A stretch of 64,000 bases of DNA from Bacteroidaceae bacterium (lineage in GTDB: Bacteria > Bacteroidota > Bacteroidia > Bacteroidales > Bacteroidaceae), in the NCBI GenBank assembly GCA_017427065.1, contig JAFRTL010000002.1:62001-126000 (forward strand). The letters run 5' to 3'. The first letter of the stretch is position 1. The number at the start of each line of letters is the position of its first letter. Position numbers and translations under genes: made by a program. Shown here piece after piece: positions 17,056 to 25,600 of this stretch. The notes under the pieces are model-generated. The model saw nothing but the letters and a program-made list of their open reading frames with translations. It was not told the DNA's origin and did not search any database.

Positions 17056-17884
17056 AGTATTGTATCAGTCCCTCCATCGGACTTTTGGTGATTTTGCCTA
17101 ACTGTATGCCAGTGAGTTCGGCCGACTTCTCCAGTACCTTGCGATAGGCGTAGGCTACGGATCCAGTGAAATGGACAAGCAGGTGCTGATAGTCGTACTG
17201 CATCACGTTGCGGGCAATGAAGTGTGAGAATGCCTCCATCACCAGATAGAAGATGGCTTCATTGTCGAGGTTCTCTTCCAAGAACGGTTGCAAACTGGCT
17301 AAGAAACTGTTGGGGAACGGCTTGCGATAGACACGGTCGATAATCTCGGCAGTGGTGAGATGGTATTGTGCCAGAAACTTTTCCTTCAGTTCCTCACCGA
17401 GTTGATTTTTTAGCAGATCACCCACCAAGATTTTGCCAAGCACCGCACCACTGCCCTCATCTCCGAGAATGAATCCCAAAGGCGATACATTCTTCACGAT
17501 CTTCTTTCCGTCGTATTCGCAGGAGTTAGAACCTGTGCCTAAAATGCAGACGATGCCAGGTTCATTGCCACATAAGGCGCGAGCAGCCCCCACCATGTCG
17601 GAGCAGACCTCCACGCGAGCCTCGTCGCTGACCTGCATCATCAGGGCTCTGGCAAGGATGGGCGCCTTCTCTGGGGTGCATCCGGCACCGAAGAAGTGAA
17701 TGGCTTCAATCTTGGTACCTTTGGGAATCTTAGGAACCAAGGCGTTGGAAAGCTCGTACTCTATTTCTTTTTCTGTCTCGAAGAATGGGTTGATACCCTT
17801 GGTCAAGATGCGTTTCATGACGGTGCTTCCATCCATCAGGCACCAATCGGTCTTGGTAGATCCGCTGTCGGCAATCAGTCTCAT
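17042..17884 (-). CDS. BadF/BcrA-family sugar kinase, probable MurNAc kinase
   Basis: A 280-residue ASKHA-fold kinase. The N-terminus RLIADSGSTKTDWCLMDG is the phosphate-1 loop of BadF/N-acetylglucosamine-kinase-like enzymes, and CILGTGSNSCEYDG plus LGDEGSGAVLGK (about residues 115-155) are further signatures. Overlap with murQ and the adjacent MurNAc transporter candidate point to N-acetylmuramic acid as substrate, as for MurK of Tannerella forsythia. Substrate is inferred from context; GlcNAc cannot be excluded. Confidence 0.85.
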   Translation of the reverse strand: MRLIADSGSTKTDWCLMDGSTVMKRILTKGINPFFETEKEIEYELSNALVPKIPKGTKIEAIHFFGAGCTPEKAPILARALMMQVSDEARVEVCSDMVGAARALCGNEPGIVCILGTGSNSCEYDGKKIVKNVSPLGFILGDEGSGAVLGKILVGDLLKNQLGEELKEKFLAQYHLTTAEIIDRVYRKPFPNSFLASLQPFLEENLDNEAIFYLVMEAFSHFIARNVMQYDYQHLLVHFTGSVAYAYRKVLEKSAELTGIQLGKITKSPMEGLIQYYGNL

Positions 17885-17888
17885 ACTA

Positions 17889-17915
17889 TAATTATGAATT
17901 ATGAATTATGAATTT
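17889..17915. repeat. AATTATG heptad repeat
   Basis: Three AATTATG units lie in the 32-bp gap between the kinase start and the stop of the symporter-SpoIID gene. Confidence 0.7.
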
Positions 17916-17916
17916 T

Positions 17917-20739
17917 CTAGTAAGCATTCTCAATCCTAGTTCCTTGATAGTAGTGCTTCAGGATATCCTCATAGGGATAGCCTTTCTCTCCCATCACAGC
18001 AGCACCAATTTGACAAAGTCCCACGCCATGGCCCCAACCAGCCCCTGTGAGGGTGAAGGTATCGGGCAACTTGCTGCCTGCCTTGTAGGTCTTATCTACC
18101 ACGAAGGCAGAACTAAAGAGGTGACTTGACGAGAGGGTGCGACGTATCTCTAGTTCCTTACCTATCACCAAGGTCTGCTTGCTACCCACAATGCGTAGTT
18201 TGCAGAGTCTGCCACTGGTGCCACGCTCTACAGGTTGCAAATCCACAATATCGCCAAAGTCGATGCCAGAGCGCTCCTTGATCAGGGCAGCTAATTCTTC
18301 CTGAGTGTAACGCACCTGCCAACGATAGAAATCAATGGTCTCTTGGTCGTAATTGTTCAACACCTGCGCCAAGATCTGCTTGTCGTCAGTATTACAGAAT
18401 GAGGCTGGGGAAGAGCGAATCCACTTGTCCGCTTCCTCCTCGTTGGTAAGGTCGGGTAATTCCTCCGAACCATCAAGGTCTCTTCCCTTCAATAAGTAAG
18501 GCAGGTCTTTATCGGCCCAAGCCGTATGAAATTCCTCAAAAGCGCCACCACAACTCTTGGAGTAACGGGTGTCGCAAATCTCACCGTTGTAGGTAAGCAC
18601 CTGTCCGCGTGTAGCCTCTATGGCCTGCCTTGCCTTCTCGGTAGTCACCCTCGTGATGCCCTGATAGCGCTGGCAATGGTCGTCTGCACAGACATGGAAG
18701 CGTTGGTGAGCATCACTCTCGTACCACTTAATTAATTGAGAATTGTCAATTGTGAATTGTGAATTATCAATTTTCAATTTTGAATTATCCATTATATTCA
18801 GTAGCCAACTGCGTGAGATCACGGCATGGGCTTTAAGGAATTCCAAGGAAGCATGGGCACTCATCTCGCTGGAAATCACGCTGAGGAGGTAGTCCTCCAC
18901 AGGTATCAGGTTCACAGCAGTGATGCCGTTCTCCTCCACAATCAGCTTCAGTGCCCCTTGAAAGCGCTGCTGCTCACGACGCTCCCAATGGAAGTCCACC
19001 CCGATGATGACATCTTCTATCTCTATATAGTTGTCATCCTTTGTAGGCGTGAACAGCAGTTCTGCCTGTGTGACACCATTCCATGTCATGCTGCCATTCT
19101 CGTACATCACTGTCTGCTCTCCAGTGACCTTCTTCCCATCAGGCAAGTGGTAGTCGCCTTGCAAGCGGAAGCGGATAGCCTGTTGTTCCAACAGGATGCC
19201 TACCTCCACATTCGGTTCTTCGGAAACTGGAGTTTGGTTGCAACTTGTTAATCCGAGGGAGAGACCGATAAGCAATGCAATGGTCGTCAAAGTACTTTTC
19301 TGTCCGCTGCTGATAAGGCAGAGTCCGATGAACGTAAACAGGGCGTTCATGATAAGAAGTTCATAGCTGAATTGGTAACCTCCCAGCCAAGCCTCACTAT
19401 GGCTGTCGATCACATAGCAGAGGATGGGGGAGGCAATGACTACCAAAGGAACAAGGTAGTGACGTACCTTCCGCTTAGTGAATATGGCAAAGGCAAACAT
19501 GCCAAGGATAGGCCCGTAGGTATAGCTTGCCAGTACATAAACGGCATCAATCACGCTGGTATTGTTCAGGATGTTGAAAACCACGATGCAGAGTCCCATC
19601 AGCACTGCCATACCAATATGAATTTTTTTGCGTCCAGAGGTAATTTCTGCTTCTGTTTTATTTTTGGTTCCCCAGATATCCACTGTAAAAGAGGTGGTGA
19701 GTGCCGTAAGGGCAGACCCTGCAGCTGCAAAGGCAGCGGAAGTAAGACCCACCACGAAGATGATGCCTACAGCCAATGGCAGGTAACCGCCAGTGGCGAT
19801 GGTAGGGAAGAGTTCATCACTCTTTGCTACTGTAATGCCATGCTCTTGTGCAAACAGATAGAGGAGCACGCCTAAACCTAAGAAGATCCAGATGACAACC
19901 AGTTGGAGCAGGATGCTGACTATCATGTTCTTCTGCGCATCACGAGGATTCTTGCAACTCAGGTTGCGCTGCATCATGTCTTGATCGAGTCCGTTGGTGG
20001 CAATCATGGTGAAGGCACCTGCCAAGAACTGCTTCCAAAAATATTGCTTCTCGTTAGGATTGTCGAAGAAGAAGATGCGACTCCATTCGCTGCCCGTGAT
20101 ATTTTGAAACACATCCACGGCAGAGAAGTTCAAATCCTTGGCAATGTACCAGATGCAGAGGAAGAGCGACAGCAGCAAGCAGAACGTTTTCAGCGAATCG
20201 GTCCAGATAAGCGACTTCACGCCTCCTCGGAAGGTATAGAGCCACACCACAATCATCGTCACTATGGCATTCAGTGCAAAGGGGAGTCCTAAAGGTGTAA
20301 AGATGAGCAGTTGCATCATAAGGCACACCACGAAAAGACGCACAGAAGCTCCCAGCATCTTGCTGATGAAAAACATCCAAGCGCCTGAATGATAGCCGCC
20401 CTTCCCCAAACGGTCCTCCAGGAACTGATAGATGGAAGTGAGTTGCAACTTGTAGAATAGAGGTGTAAGCACGAAGGCAATGGCCAACTGTCCTGCAACG
20501 AAACCTAGTACCATCTGCAGGTATCCCATCTGACTGGCCCCCACCATACCAGGCACGGAGACAAAGGTCACGCCAGAGATACTGGCACCTATCATAGCAA
20601 ATGCCACCATGTACCATTTGGATTGTCGGCCTCCAACAAAGAAACCTGCATTGTCGGCCCTTCTGCCTGCCAGGTAAGATACGGTGAACAGTACAGCGAA
20701 GTATATCGCTATGGTCAATATCGCAACTAATGGACTCAT
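17917..20739 (-). CDS. sodium:solute symporter fused to a SpoIID/LytB domain
   Basis: A 940-residue fusion in one uninterrupted frame. Residues 1 to about 485 form a sodium:solute symporter (SSS) with about 13 membrane segments (GRRADNAGFFVGGRQ, GASISGVTFVSVPG, NGLDQDMMQRNL). A second signal-like stretch, TIALLIGLSLGLTSC, follows with a lipobox cysteine at residue 500. After it comes a SpoIID/LytB domain (VEDYLLSVISSEM, AHAVISRSW, GAGWGHGVGLCQIGA near 900). SpoIID proteins are lytic transglycosylases acting on denuded glycan strands. The genes around it (namZ, kinase, murQ) suggest MurNAc uptake. A heptad-repeat insert lies inside the SpoIID part (18730-18788). Confidence 0.85.
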   Translation of the reverse strand: MSPLVAILTIAIYFAVLFTVSYLAGRRADNAGFFVGGRQSKWYMVAFAMIGASISGVTFVSVPGMVGASQMGYLQMVLGFVAGQLAIAFVLTPLFYKLQLTSIYQFLEDRLGKGGYHSGAWMFFISKMLGASVRLFVVCLMMQLLIFTPLGLPFALNAIVTMIVVWLYTFRGGVKSLIWTDSLKTFCLLLSLFLCIWYIAKDLNFSAVDVFQNITGSEWSRIFFFDNPNEKQYFWKQFLAGAFTMIATNGLDQDMMQRNLSCKNPRDAQKNMIVSILLQLVVIWIFLGLGVLLYLFAQEHGITVAKSDELFPTIATGGYLPLAVGIIFVVGLTSAAFAAAGSALTALTTSFTVDIWGTKNKTEAEITSGRKKIHIGMAVLMGLCIVVFNILNNTSVIDAVYVLASYTYGPILGMFAFAIFTKRKVRHYLVPLVVIASPILCYVIDSHSEAWLGGYQFSYELLIMNALFTFIGLCLISSGQKSTLTTIALLIGLSLGLTSCNQTPVSEEPNVEVGILLEQQAIRFRLQGDYHLPDGKKVTGEQTVMYENGSMTWNGVTQAELLFTPTKDDNYIEIEDVIIGVDFHWERREQQRFQGALKLIVEENGITAVNLIPVEDYLLSVISSEMSAHASLEFLKAHAVISRSWLLNIMDNSKLKIDNSQFTIDNSQLIKWYESDAHQRFHVCADDHCQRYQGITRVTTEKARQAIEATRGQVLTYNGEICDTRYSKSCGGAFEEFHTAWADKDLPYLLKGRDLDGSEELPDLTNEEEADKWIRSSPASFCNTDDKQILAQVLNNYDQETIDFYRWQVRYTQEELAALIKERSGIDFGDIVDLQPVERGTSGRLCKLRIVGSKQTLVIGKELEIRRTLSSSHLFSSAFVVDKTYKAGSKLPDTFTLTGAGWGHGVGLCQIGAAVMGEKGYPYEDILKHYYQGTRIENAY
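18730..18788. repeat. AATTnnn heptad repeat inside the SpoIID coding sequence
   Basis: On the minus strand seven consecutive 7-base units each begin AATT (AATTCAA, AATTGAA, AATTGAT, AATTCAC, AATTCAC, AATTGAC, AATTCTC). They translate in frame into a low-complexity NSKLKIDNSQFTIDNSQL segment. Elsewhere in the window the same heptads are intergenic. Confidence 0.8.
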
Positions 20740-20745
20740 TTCTTT

Positions 20746-20800
20746 GAATTATGAATTATAAATTATGATGTTTAATGTTTAACGTTTAATGTTTTAACGT
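20746..20800. repeat. AATTATG heptads followed by GTTTAAY heptads
   Basis: Three AATTATR units (20746-20768) are followed by GTTTAAT, GTTTAAC and GTTTAAT units that run into the namZ stop codon (20794-20796). They fill the gap between namZ and the symporter gene. Confidence 0.7.
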
Positions 20801-22014
20801 TCTTCGTAGAGAAGGTATGGCTTTCGTTGTTCTTTAAACTTCTCCACATCGGGTTTCCAGCGAGCTTTGATCTCCTCAGCACTCTTTCCCTGTTTGATCA
20901 TCTGGCGCACATAGTCCACACCTATCAGTTTCTCGAAGAAGGTGGTGAAGAACTTGTCGCCCATCTTCAGGTTCTGGTAGGCATCGATGACGTAATCTAA
21001 GTTCAGTCCTCCCTGAATGATGGCCTCATCTTCCAGCGCGCTTAAATCCTTGCCATAGCAGAGTTTGCCTTTCTGTGGTGGATTGGTAGCACCTGGTTTA
21101 CTTTGTGGCGTGAAACTAAAGGGCTGGTCCTTCATTTGTGGATGTCCGTAGATCTGGAAAGGCTTATCTGTGCCTCTTCCTAAACTCATGACTGTTCCTT
21201 CAAACAGGCAGGTGGAAGGGTAGAGGTAGATCGATTTCATGTTTGGGAGATTAGGCGATGGGGCGATGGTCAGCTCGTACCTGCTCTGATGGGTATAGTT
21301 GGCGCAAGGAATCACAGTGAGCTTGCATTGCCTACCTTGAGGCAACCACTTCTCGCCATTCACCATCTGTGCCAGTTCGCCCAATGTCATGCCATGCACC
21401 ACGGGGATAGGCAGCCATCCCACGCCACTCTTATGCTTCATGTCAAGGATGGGACCATCCACATACATGCCGTTCGGGTTGGGCCTATCCAGTATGATAA
21501 GTTCCTTGCTCTGCTCTGCGCAGGCATCCATTAGGCGGCACATGGTTATATAATAGGTGTAGAAGCGCAGCCCCACATCCTGAATGTCCATCACCAGCAC
21601 ATCCACTTGCTGCATGGTCTTGGCATCGGGTTTACCTCCTTGCTGGCCATAAAGCGAAATGATGGGCAGTCCCGTCTTGGCATCCACAGAGTTGTCCACC
21701 TTCTCCCCCGCATCGGCATCCCCCCTAAAACCATGCTCAGGTGAAAGGATATAGACGATGTTGAACCCACTGCGCTGCAGCAAGTCCACCACATGCTCAT
21801 CGCCCGCCATACCTGTTTGGTTGGAATACACGCCAATGCGCTTGCCTTCCAACAAGGGGAAGTATGCCTCCGTCCGAAGGTCGCCCGTTAAGATGGGTGC
21901 GGAGTGCACCATTTCCGTCTCTGAGACCTTGGCAGGCTCCGCGGTGTTTTGTGCCTTGGAGCAGGCTGTGAAGCAGAGCAACAAGGACAATATCATGAGT
22001 TTCTTCATAGACAT
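20794..22014 (-). CDS. namZ: exo-beta-N-acetylmuramidase, DUF1343 (NamZ family)
   Basis: A 406-residue protein with a lipoprotein signal (LLCFTACSKAQ). The body is DUF1343, now known as NamZ: RIGVYSNQTG, YILSPEHGFRGDADAGEKVD, LVMDIQDVGLRFYTYY and PNLPNMKSIYLYPSTCLFEGT. NamZ removes non-reducing terminal MurNAc from peptidoglycan fragments outside the cytoplasm. It is first in the salvage run, which fits the order release, uptake, phosphorylation, conversion. Starts at 22014 (MSMKK) and 22008 (MKK) are both possible; the promoter box at 22028-22035 gives a very short leader either way. Confidence 0.88.
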   Translation of the reverse strand: MSMKKLMILSLLLCFTACSKAQNTAEPAKVSETEMVHSAPILTGDLRTEAYFPLLEGKRIGVYSNQTGMAGDEHVVDLLQRSGFNIVYILSPEHGFRGDADAGEKVDNSVDAKTGLPIISLYGQQGGKPDAKTMQQVDVLVMDIQDVGLRFYTYYITMCRLMDACAEQSKELIILDRPNPNGMYVDGPILDMKHKSGVGWLPIPVVHGMTLGELAQMVNGEKWLPQGRQCKLTVIPCANYTHQSRYELTIAPSPNLPNMKSIYLYPSTCLFEGTVMSLGRGTDKPFQIYGHPQMKDQPFSFTPQSKPGATNPPQKGKLCYGKDLSALEDEAIIQGGLNLDYVIDAYQNLKMGDKFFTTFFEKLIGVDYVRQMIKQGKSAEEIKARWKPDVEKFKEQRKPYLLYEER

Positions 22015-22027
22015 CGTATTAGATACG

Positions 22028-22035
22028 CAAAGATA
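22028..22035 (-). promoter_or_regulatory. -7 box (TATCTTTG) of the MurNAc salvage operon
   Basis: Perfect TAnnTTTG on the minus strand upstream of namZ. It is the only clear box for the namZ-symporter-kinase-murQ run. Confidence 0.6.
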
Positions 22036-22061
22036 ATAAAATTCTTATTAATCGTGCAAAA

Positions 22062-22102
22062 AAAGAAGCATCTCATGCACGATGAGTGCTGAGATGCTTC
22101 TG
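22062..22102 (-). terminator. terminator of asd
   Basis: GAAGCATCTCA (22065-22075) pairs with TGAGATGCTTC (22090-22100). On the minus strand a run of seven T follows. It separates asd from the namZ operon. Confidence 0.85.
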
Positions 22103-22122
22103 CTTATGAAGTAAAGTGCTGA

Positions 22123-23130
22123 TTAAAGCGCGTTTTCCTTAATCAGATATTCGGCTATCTGTACGGCATTCAGTGCAGCACCCTTACGAATCTGGTCGCC
22201 AACTTGCCACCACGTGATTCCATTCTCATTGGCGAGGTCCTTGCGGATGCGACCAATATACACAGGATCCTTGCCTGCCAGGAACAGCGGCATAGGGTAC
22301 TGCTTGTTGGCAGGATCATCCATCACCACCACACCGTCAGCCTTTTCGAAGGCAGCCTTAGCTTCTGCTACGCTGATAGGTCTTTCTGTCTCTGCCCATA
22401 CTGCTTCGGAATGGCTGCGCAGTGAAGGCACACGCACGCAGGTAGCACTCACCTGAACGTCGCTGTGCATGATCTTACGAGTCTCGTTGTACATCTTCAT
22501 CTCCTCCTTGGTGTAGTCGTTCTCCATGAATACATCTACTTGAGGAATCAGGTTGTATGCCAACTGATACTGGAACTTGCTCACAGTGACAGGCTCGCCT
22601 GCCAATACCTGACGGTACTGCTGTTCCAACTCCTGCATAGCCACGGCGCCTGCACCGCTGGCAGCCTGATAAGTGGCTACATGCACACGCTTCACGTGTG
22701 AGAGATCCTCGATGGCCTTGAGGCAAACCACCATCTGGATAGTGGTACAGTTAGGATTGGCAATGACGCCACGAGGGCGATCCTTGGCATCCGCAGCATT
22801 CACCTCTGGCACTACCAATGGCACATCGGCATCCATACGGAAGGCACTGCTATTGTCTATCATCACAGCCCCATACTTGGTGATGGTCTTTTCAAATTCT
22901 TTGGAAGTGCTGGCACCTGCTGATGCAAACACGATGTCGATATCCTTGAAATCATCGTTGTGCTGCAACAGTTTCACCTCTATTTCCTTACCCTTGAATG
23001 GATACTTTCGGCCTGCACTGCGTGAAGAACCAAACAAAACCAACTCATCCATAGGGAAATTTCTTTCCTCCAGCACCTTCAGGAACTCCTGTCCCACGGC
23101 ACCACTGGCACCAACGATTGCTACTTTCAT
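22123..23130 (-). CDS. asd: aspartate-semialdehyde dehydrogenase
   Basis: A 335-residue NADP-dependent enzyme that reduces aspartyl-4-phosphate to aspartate semialdehyde for lysine/diaminopimelate, threonine and methionine synthesis. The N-terminal Rossmann motif is [24 protein letters not shown] carries the catalytic cysteine (Cys128). The dimerisation domain has the [11 protein letters not shown] motif with the catalytic-region histidine. Length is normal. It is a single-gene unit with its own promoter box and terminator, divergent from lolD. Confidence 0.95.
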   Translation of the reverse strand: MKVAIVGASGAVGQEFLKVLEERNFPMDELVLFGSSRSAGRKYPFKGKEIEVKLLQHNDDFKDIDIVFASAGASTSKEFEKTITKYGAVMIDNSSAFRMDADVPLVVPEVNAADAKDRPRGVIANPNCTTIQMVVCLKAIEDLSHVKRVHVATYQAASGAGAVAMQELEQQYRQVLAGEPVTVSKFQYQLAYNLIPQVDVFMENDYTKEEMKMYNETRKIMHSDVQVSATCVRVPSLRSHSEAVWAETERPISVAEAKAAFEKADGVVVMDDPANKQYPMPLFLAGKDPVYIGRIRKDLANENGITWWQVGDQIRKGAALNAVQIAEYLIKENAL

Positions 23131-23177
23131 AATACTTTGTTACCTTTAAAATTAATACTCTATTAACCGTTTGGGTG

Positions 23178-23185
23178 CAAAAATA
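23178..23185 (-). promoter_or_regulatory. -7 box (TATTTTTG) of asd
   Basis: TAnnTTTG match on the minus strand 48 bp upstream of the asd ATG, in the short divergent region shared with lolD. Confidence 0.5.
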
Positions 23186-23264
23186 CTACATTTTGGAGTA
23201 TCTTTAGCATGAAATGGAATTTTTTTGTTTATTTTGCGCTTTAAAGAGAGAAAACGGATTAATT

Positions 23265-23918
23265 ATGATAAGACTGGAAGGAATCACGAAGAGTTTTGGC
23301 TCATTGCAGGTGCTGAAGGGTATCGACTTGCAGATAGAGAAGGGTGAGGTAGTGAGCATTGTAGGTCCCAGTGGTGCTGGCAAGACTACCTTGCTGCAGA
23401 TCATGGGTACGCTCGATACACCCGATGCAGGAAGGGTACTGATTGGCGGCACTGATGTGCTGGCCTTGAAGGAAAAGGCGCTCTCAGCCTTCCGTAATCA
23501 GCACATTGGCTTCGTGTTCCAGTTCCACCAGCTCTTGCCAGAATTCACAGCCATAGAGAATGTTATGATTCCTGCCTTCATTGCAGGACGTAGTCGAACG
23601 GATGCTTTCGATGCAGCCAAAGAATTGCTTGGAATGATGGGGCTTTCCGATCGTTCAGAGCATAAACCCAACGAACTTTCTGGTGGCGAGAAACAGCGTG
23701 TAGCAGTGGCACGTGCACTGATCAATCATCCTGATGTCATACTGGCTGATGAGCCTTCTGGCAGCCTTGATTCCAAAAACAAAGCAGAACTTCACCAACT
23801 CTTCTTCGACCTCCGTGATCGTCTTGGTCAGACCTTTGTCATCGTCACCCACGACGAAGGCCTCGCCACACTCACAGATCGCACCATTCACATGAAGGAT
23901 GGAGTAATATCTGCCTAA
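23265..23918 (+). CDS. lolD: LolD-like lipoprotein-release ABC transporter ATPase
   Basis: A 217-residue ABC ATPase: Walker [13 protein letters not shown] (about residues 36-47), signature [15 protein letters not shown], Walker [10 protein letters not shown], and a downstream histidine loop in [27 protein letters not shown] matches the characteristic LolD motif, so it probably powers release of lipoproteins from the inner membrane. The permease (LolC/LolE) genes are not adjacent. An in-frame ATG at 23214 would add 17 residues unlike the family and was rejected. Confidence 0.82.
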   Translation: MIRLEGITKSFGSLQVLKGIDLQIEKGEVVSIVGPSGAGKTTLLQIMGTLDTPDAGRVLIGGTDVLALKEKALSAFRNQHIGFVFQFHQLLPEFTAIENVMIPAFIAGRSRTDAFDAAKELLGMMGLSDRSEHKPNELSGGEKQRVAVARALINHPDVILADEPSGSLDSKNKAELHQLFFDLRDRLGQTFVIVTHDEGLATLTDRTIHMKDGVISA

Positions 23919-23922
23919 ATAT

Positions 23923-25386
23923 TTATTTCCTTACAGGATCAAAAGTAAGGCCACAGCCCAGTTTCTTGAAAATCTTACGATCTACCTCACTGAGCATCAC
24001 GGTGGCATGCACTTGGCAGCCATCGAGCAATGGCAGGGCTTCTAGAGCCTTGCGACAGTTTTCATCGTGCTGGCTCAGTACGGAGAGGGCCACCAACACC
24101 TCGTCAGTATGCAGGCGTGGGTTGTTGCCATGCAGCAACTTGGTCTTGGTGTACTGGATGGGCTCTATCATGTTCTGCGGAATCAACTTCAAATCATGGT
24201 CGATACCTGCTAAATATTTGGTAGCATTGAGCAGTAAAGCGGCACTAGGACCTAGGAGGGAAGTGGTCTTGGACGTTATCATGGTACCATCGGACAACTC
24301 AATGGCTGCAGAATGGGTGCCTGTCTGCTCCTTGCGTTCAGCAGCAGCCACAGTGCAACGACGGTAAGCAGTGGTGAGTTTCATCTGCTTCATCAGCAGT
24401 ATCAACTTGTTTACTTCATGCTCATTGCTTCGCCCATCGTACATGTTGCATACAGCATTGTAGTAACGACGAATGATTTCTTGCTTAGACGCTTCGCAGC
24501 ACACTTCATCGTCACTGATGCAGAAACCTATCATGTTCACGCCCATGTCGGTAGGCGATTTGTAAGGACTCTCGCCATAGATGCCCTCAAAGATGGCATT
24601 CAACACTGGGAAAATTTCAATGTCGCGATTGTAGTTCACCGTGGTTTCTCCGTAGGCCTCCAGATGGAAGTGGTCGATCATGTTCACATCGTCCAGATCG
24701 GCAGTAGCAGCCTCATAAGCCACGTTGATGGGGTGTTTCAGTGGGATGCTCCAGATGGGGAAGGTCTCAAACTTGGCATAGCCAGCCTTCACGCCACGAC
24801 GGTTCTCGTTGTAGAGCTGACTGAGGCAGGTAGCCATCTTGCCACTGCCAGGACCAGGCGCTGTCACCACTACCAGCGGACGGGTGGTCTCCACGTAGTC
24901 GTTCTTCCCGAAACCTTCGTCAGAGTCAATCAGCTCCACATTGGTGGGATAACCCTCGATGAGATAATGGTAATATACTTTCACATCACCTTCCCTCTCC
25001 AGCATCTTGCGGAAAGCCACAGCACTCTGTTGTCCGTTGAAGTGGGTGATGACCACGCTGCTCACGTAGAAACCGCGGGCAGTGAATACGTCGCGCAGAC
25101 GCAGCACATCCTTATCGTATGTGATACCTAGGTCGGCACGTATCTTATTCTTCTCGATGTCCTCGGCACTGATGACAATGATAATCTCAGCATCGTCCTG
25201 AAGTTGCATGAGCATGGTCAGCTTACTATCAGGATGGAAGCCTGGAAGAACGCGACTGGCATGATAATCATCATAAAGCTTGCCTCCAAACTCCATGTAT
25301 AGTTTATCACCAAACTGTGCGATACGCTCTTTGATGTGCTCCGACTGTATGCGGAGGTACTTGTCATTGTCGAATCCGAGTTTCAT
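23923..25386 (-). CDS. DUF1846-family protein
   Basis: A 487-residue cytoplasmic protein matching the DUF1846 family along its length: start KLGFDNDKYLRIQSEHIKER, middle VVTAPGPGSGKMATCLSQLYNE (about residue 173) and late SLLGPSAALLLNATKYLAG. The glycine-rich APGPGSGKMAT segment looks like a nucleotide or phosphate loop, but no activity is known to me. It has a clear promoter box and stands as a single gene convergent with lolD, 4 bp between stops. Confidence 0.85.
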   Translation of the reverse strand: MKLGFDNDKYLRIQSEHIKERIAQFGDKLYMEFGGKLYDDYHASRVLPGFHPDSKLTMLMQLQDDAEIIIVISAEDIEKNKIRADLGITYDKDVLRLRDVFTARGFYVSSVVITHFNGQQSAVAFRKMLEREGDVKVYYHYLIEGYPTNVELIDSDEGFGKNDYVETTRPLVVVTAPGPGSGKMATCLSQLYNENRRGVKAGYAKFETFPIWSIPLKHPINVAYEAATADLDDVNMIDHFHLEAYGETTVNYNRDIEIFPVLNAIFEGIYGESPYKSPTDMGVNMIGFCISDDEVCCEASKQEIIRRYYNAVCNMYDGRSNEHEVNKLILLMKQMKLTTAYRRCTVAAAERKEQTGTHSAAIELSDGTMITSKTTSLLGPSAALLLNATKYLAGIDHDLKLIPQNMIEPIQYTKTKLLHGNNPRLHTDEVLVALSVLSQHDENCRKALEALPLLDGCQVHATVMLSEVDRKIFKKLGCGLTFDPVRK

Positions 25387-25417
25387 AACTGTGGCCTTTT
25401 ACATAAAAACTAAGCAA

Positions 25418-25425
25418 CAAAGATA
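25418..25425 (-). promoter_or_regulatory. -7 box (TATCTTTG) of the DUF1846 gene
   Basis: Perfect TAnnTTTG on the minus strand 31 bp upstream of the ATG. Confidence 0.6.
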
Positions 25426-25499
25426 AGGATTAGATTTGAAATTATCAAGTCTAATTATTCATTTTGAATTATACAAATCGTATAATTATTTTAATTCAT

Positions 25500-25600
25500 A
25501 ATTTTAGAAGCATAGGGTCTTCACCCTATTGCTGTGTAAGTAGCATAAATGCAGTTCCGTTTTTCATTTACAGCAAAGTGATTGATGACCTCATCCTATG
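25500..25600 (-). pseudogene. decayed 3' fragment of a beta-propeller-like lipoprotein gene, copy 1
   Basis: Minus-strand translation gives NHFAVNEKRNCIYATYTAIG and then a stop. The same residues appear in the small ORF at 27127-27360 (HIAVDEKRNCIYATYT...). The DNA of the two stretches aligns over about 90 bp. A one-base insertion shortly before the GGTGAAGACCCT block shifts the frame here. No start or upstream coding region remains. It lies just past the stop of the TlpA-like gene. Confidence 0.65.

Noticed and set aside
23214-23264. Longer start for LolD
   Set aside because: The 17 extra residues do not match the family, and ABC ATPases of this type begin directly with [12 protein letters not shown]-like sequence.
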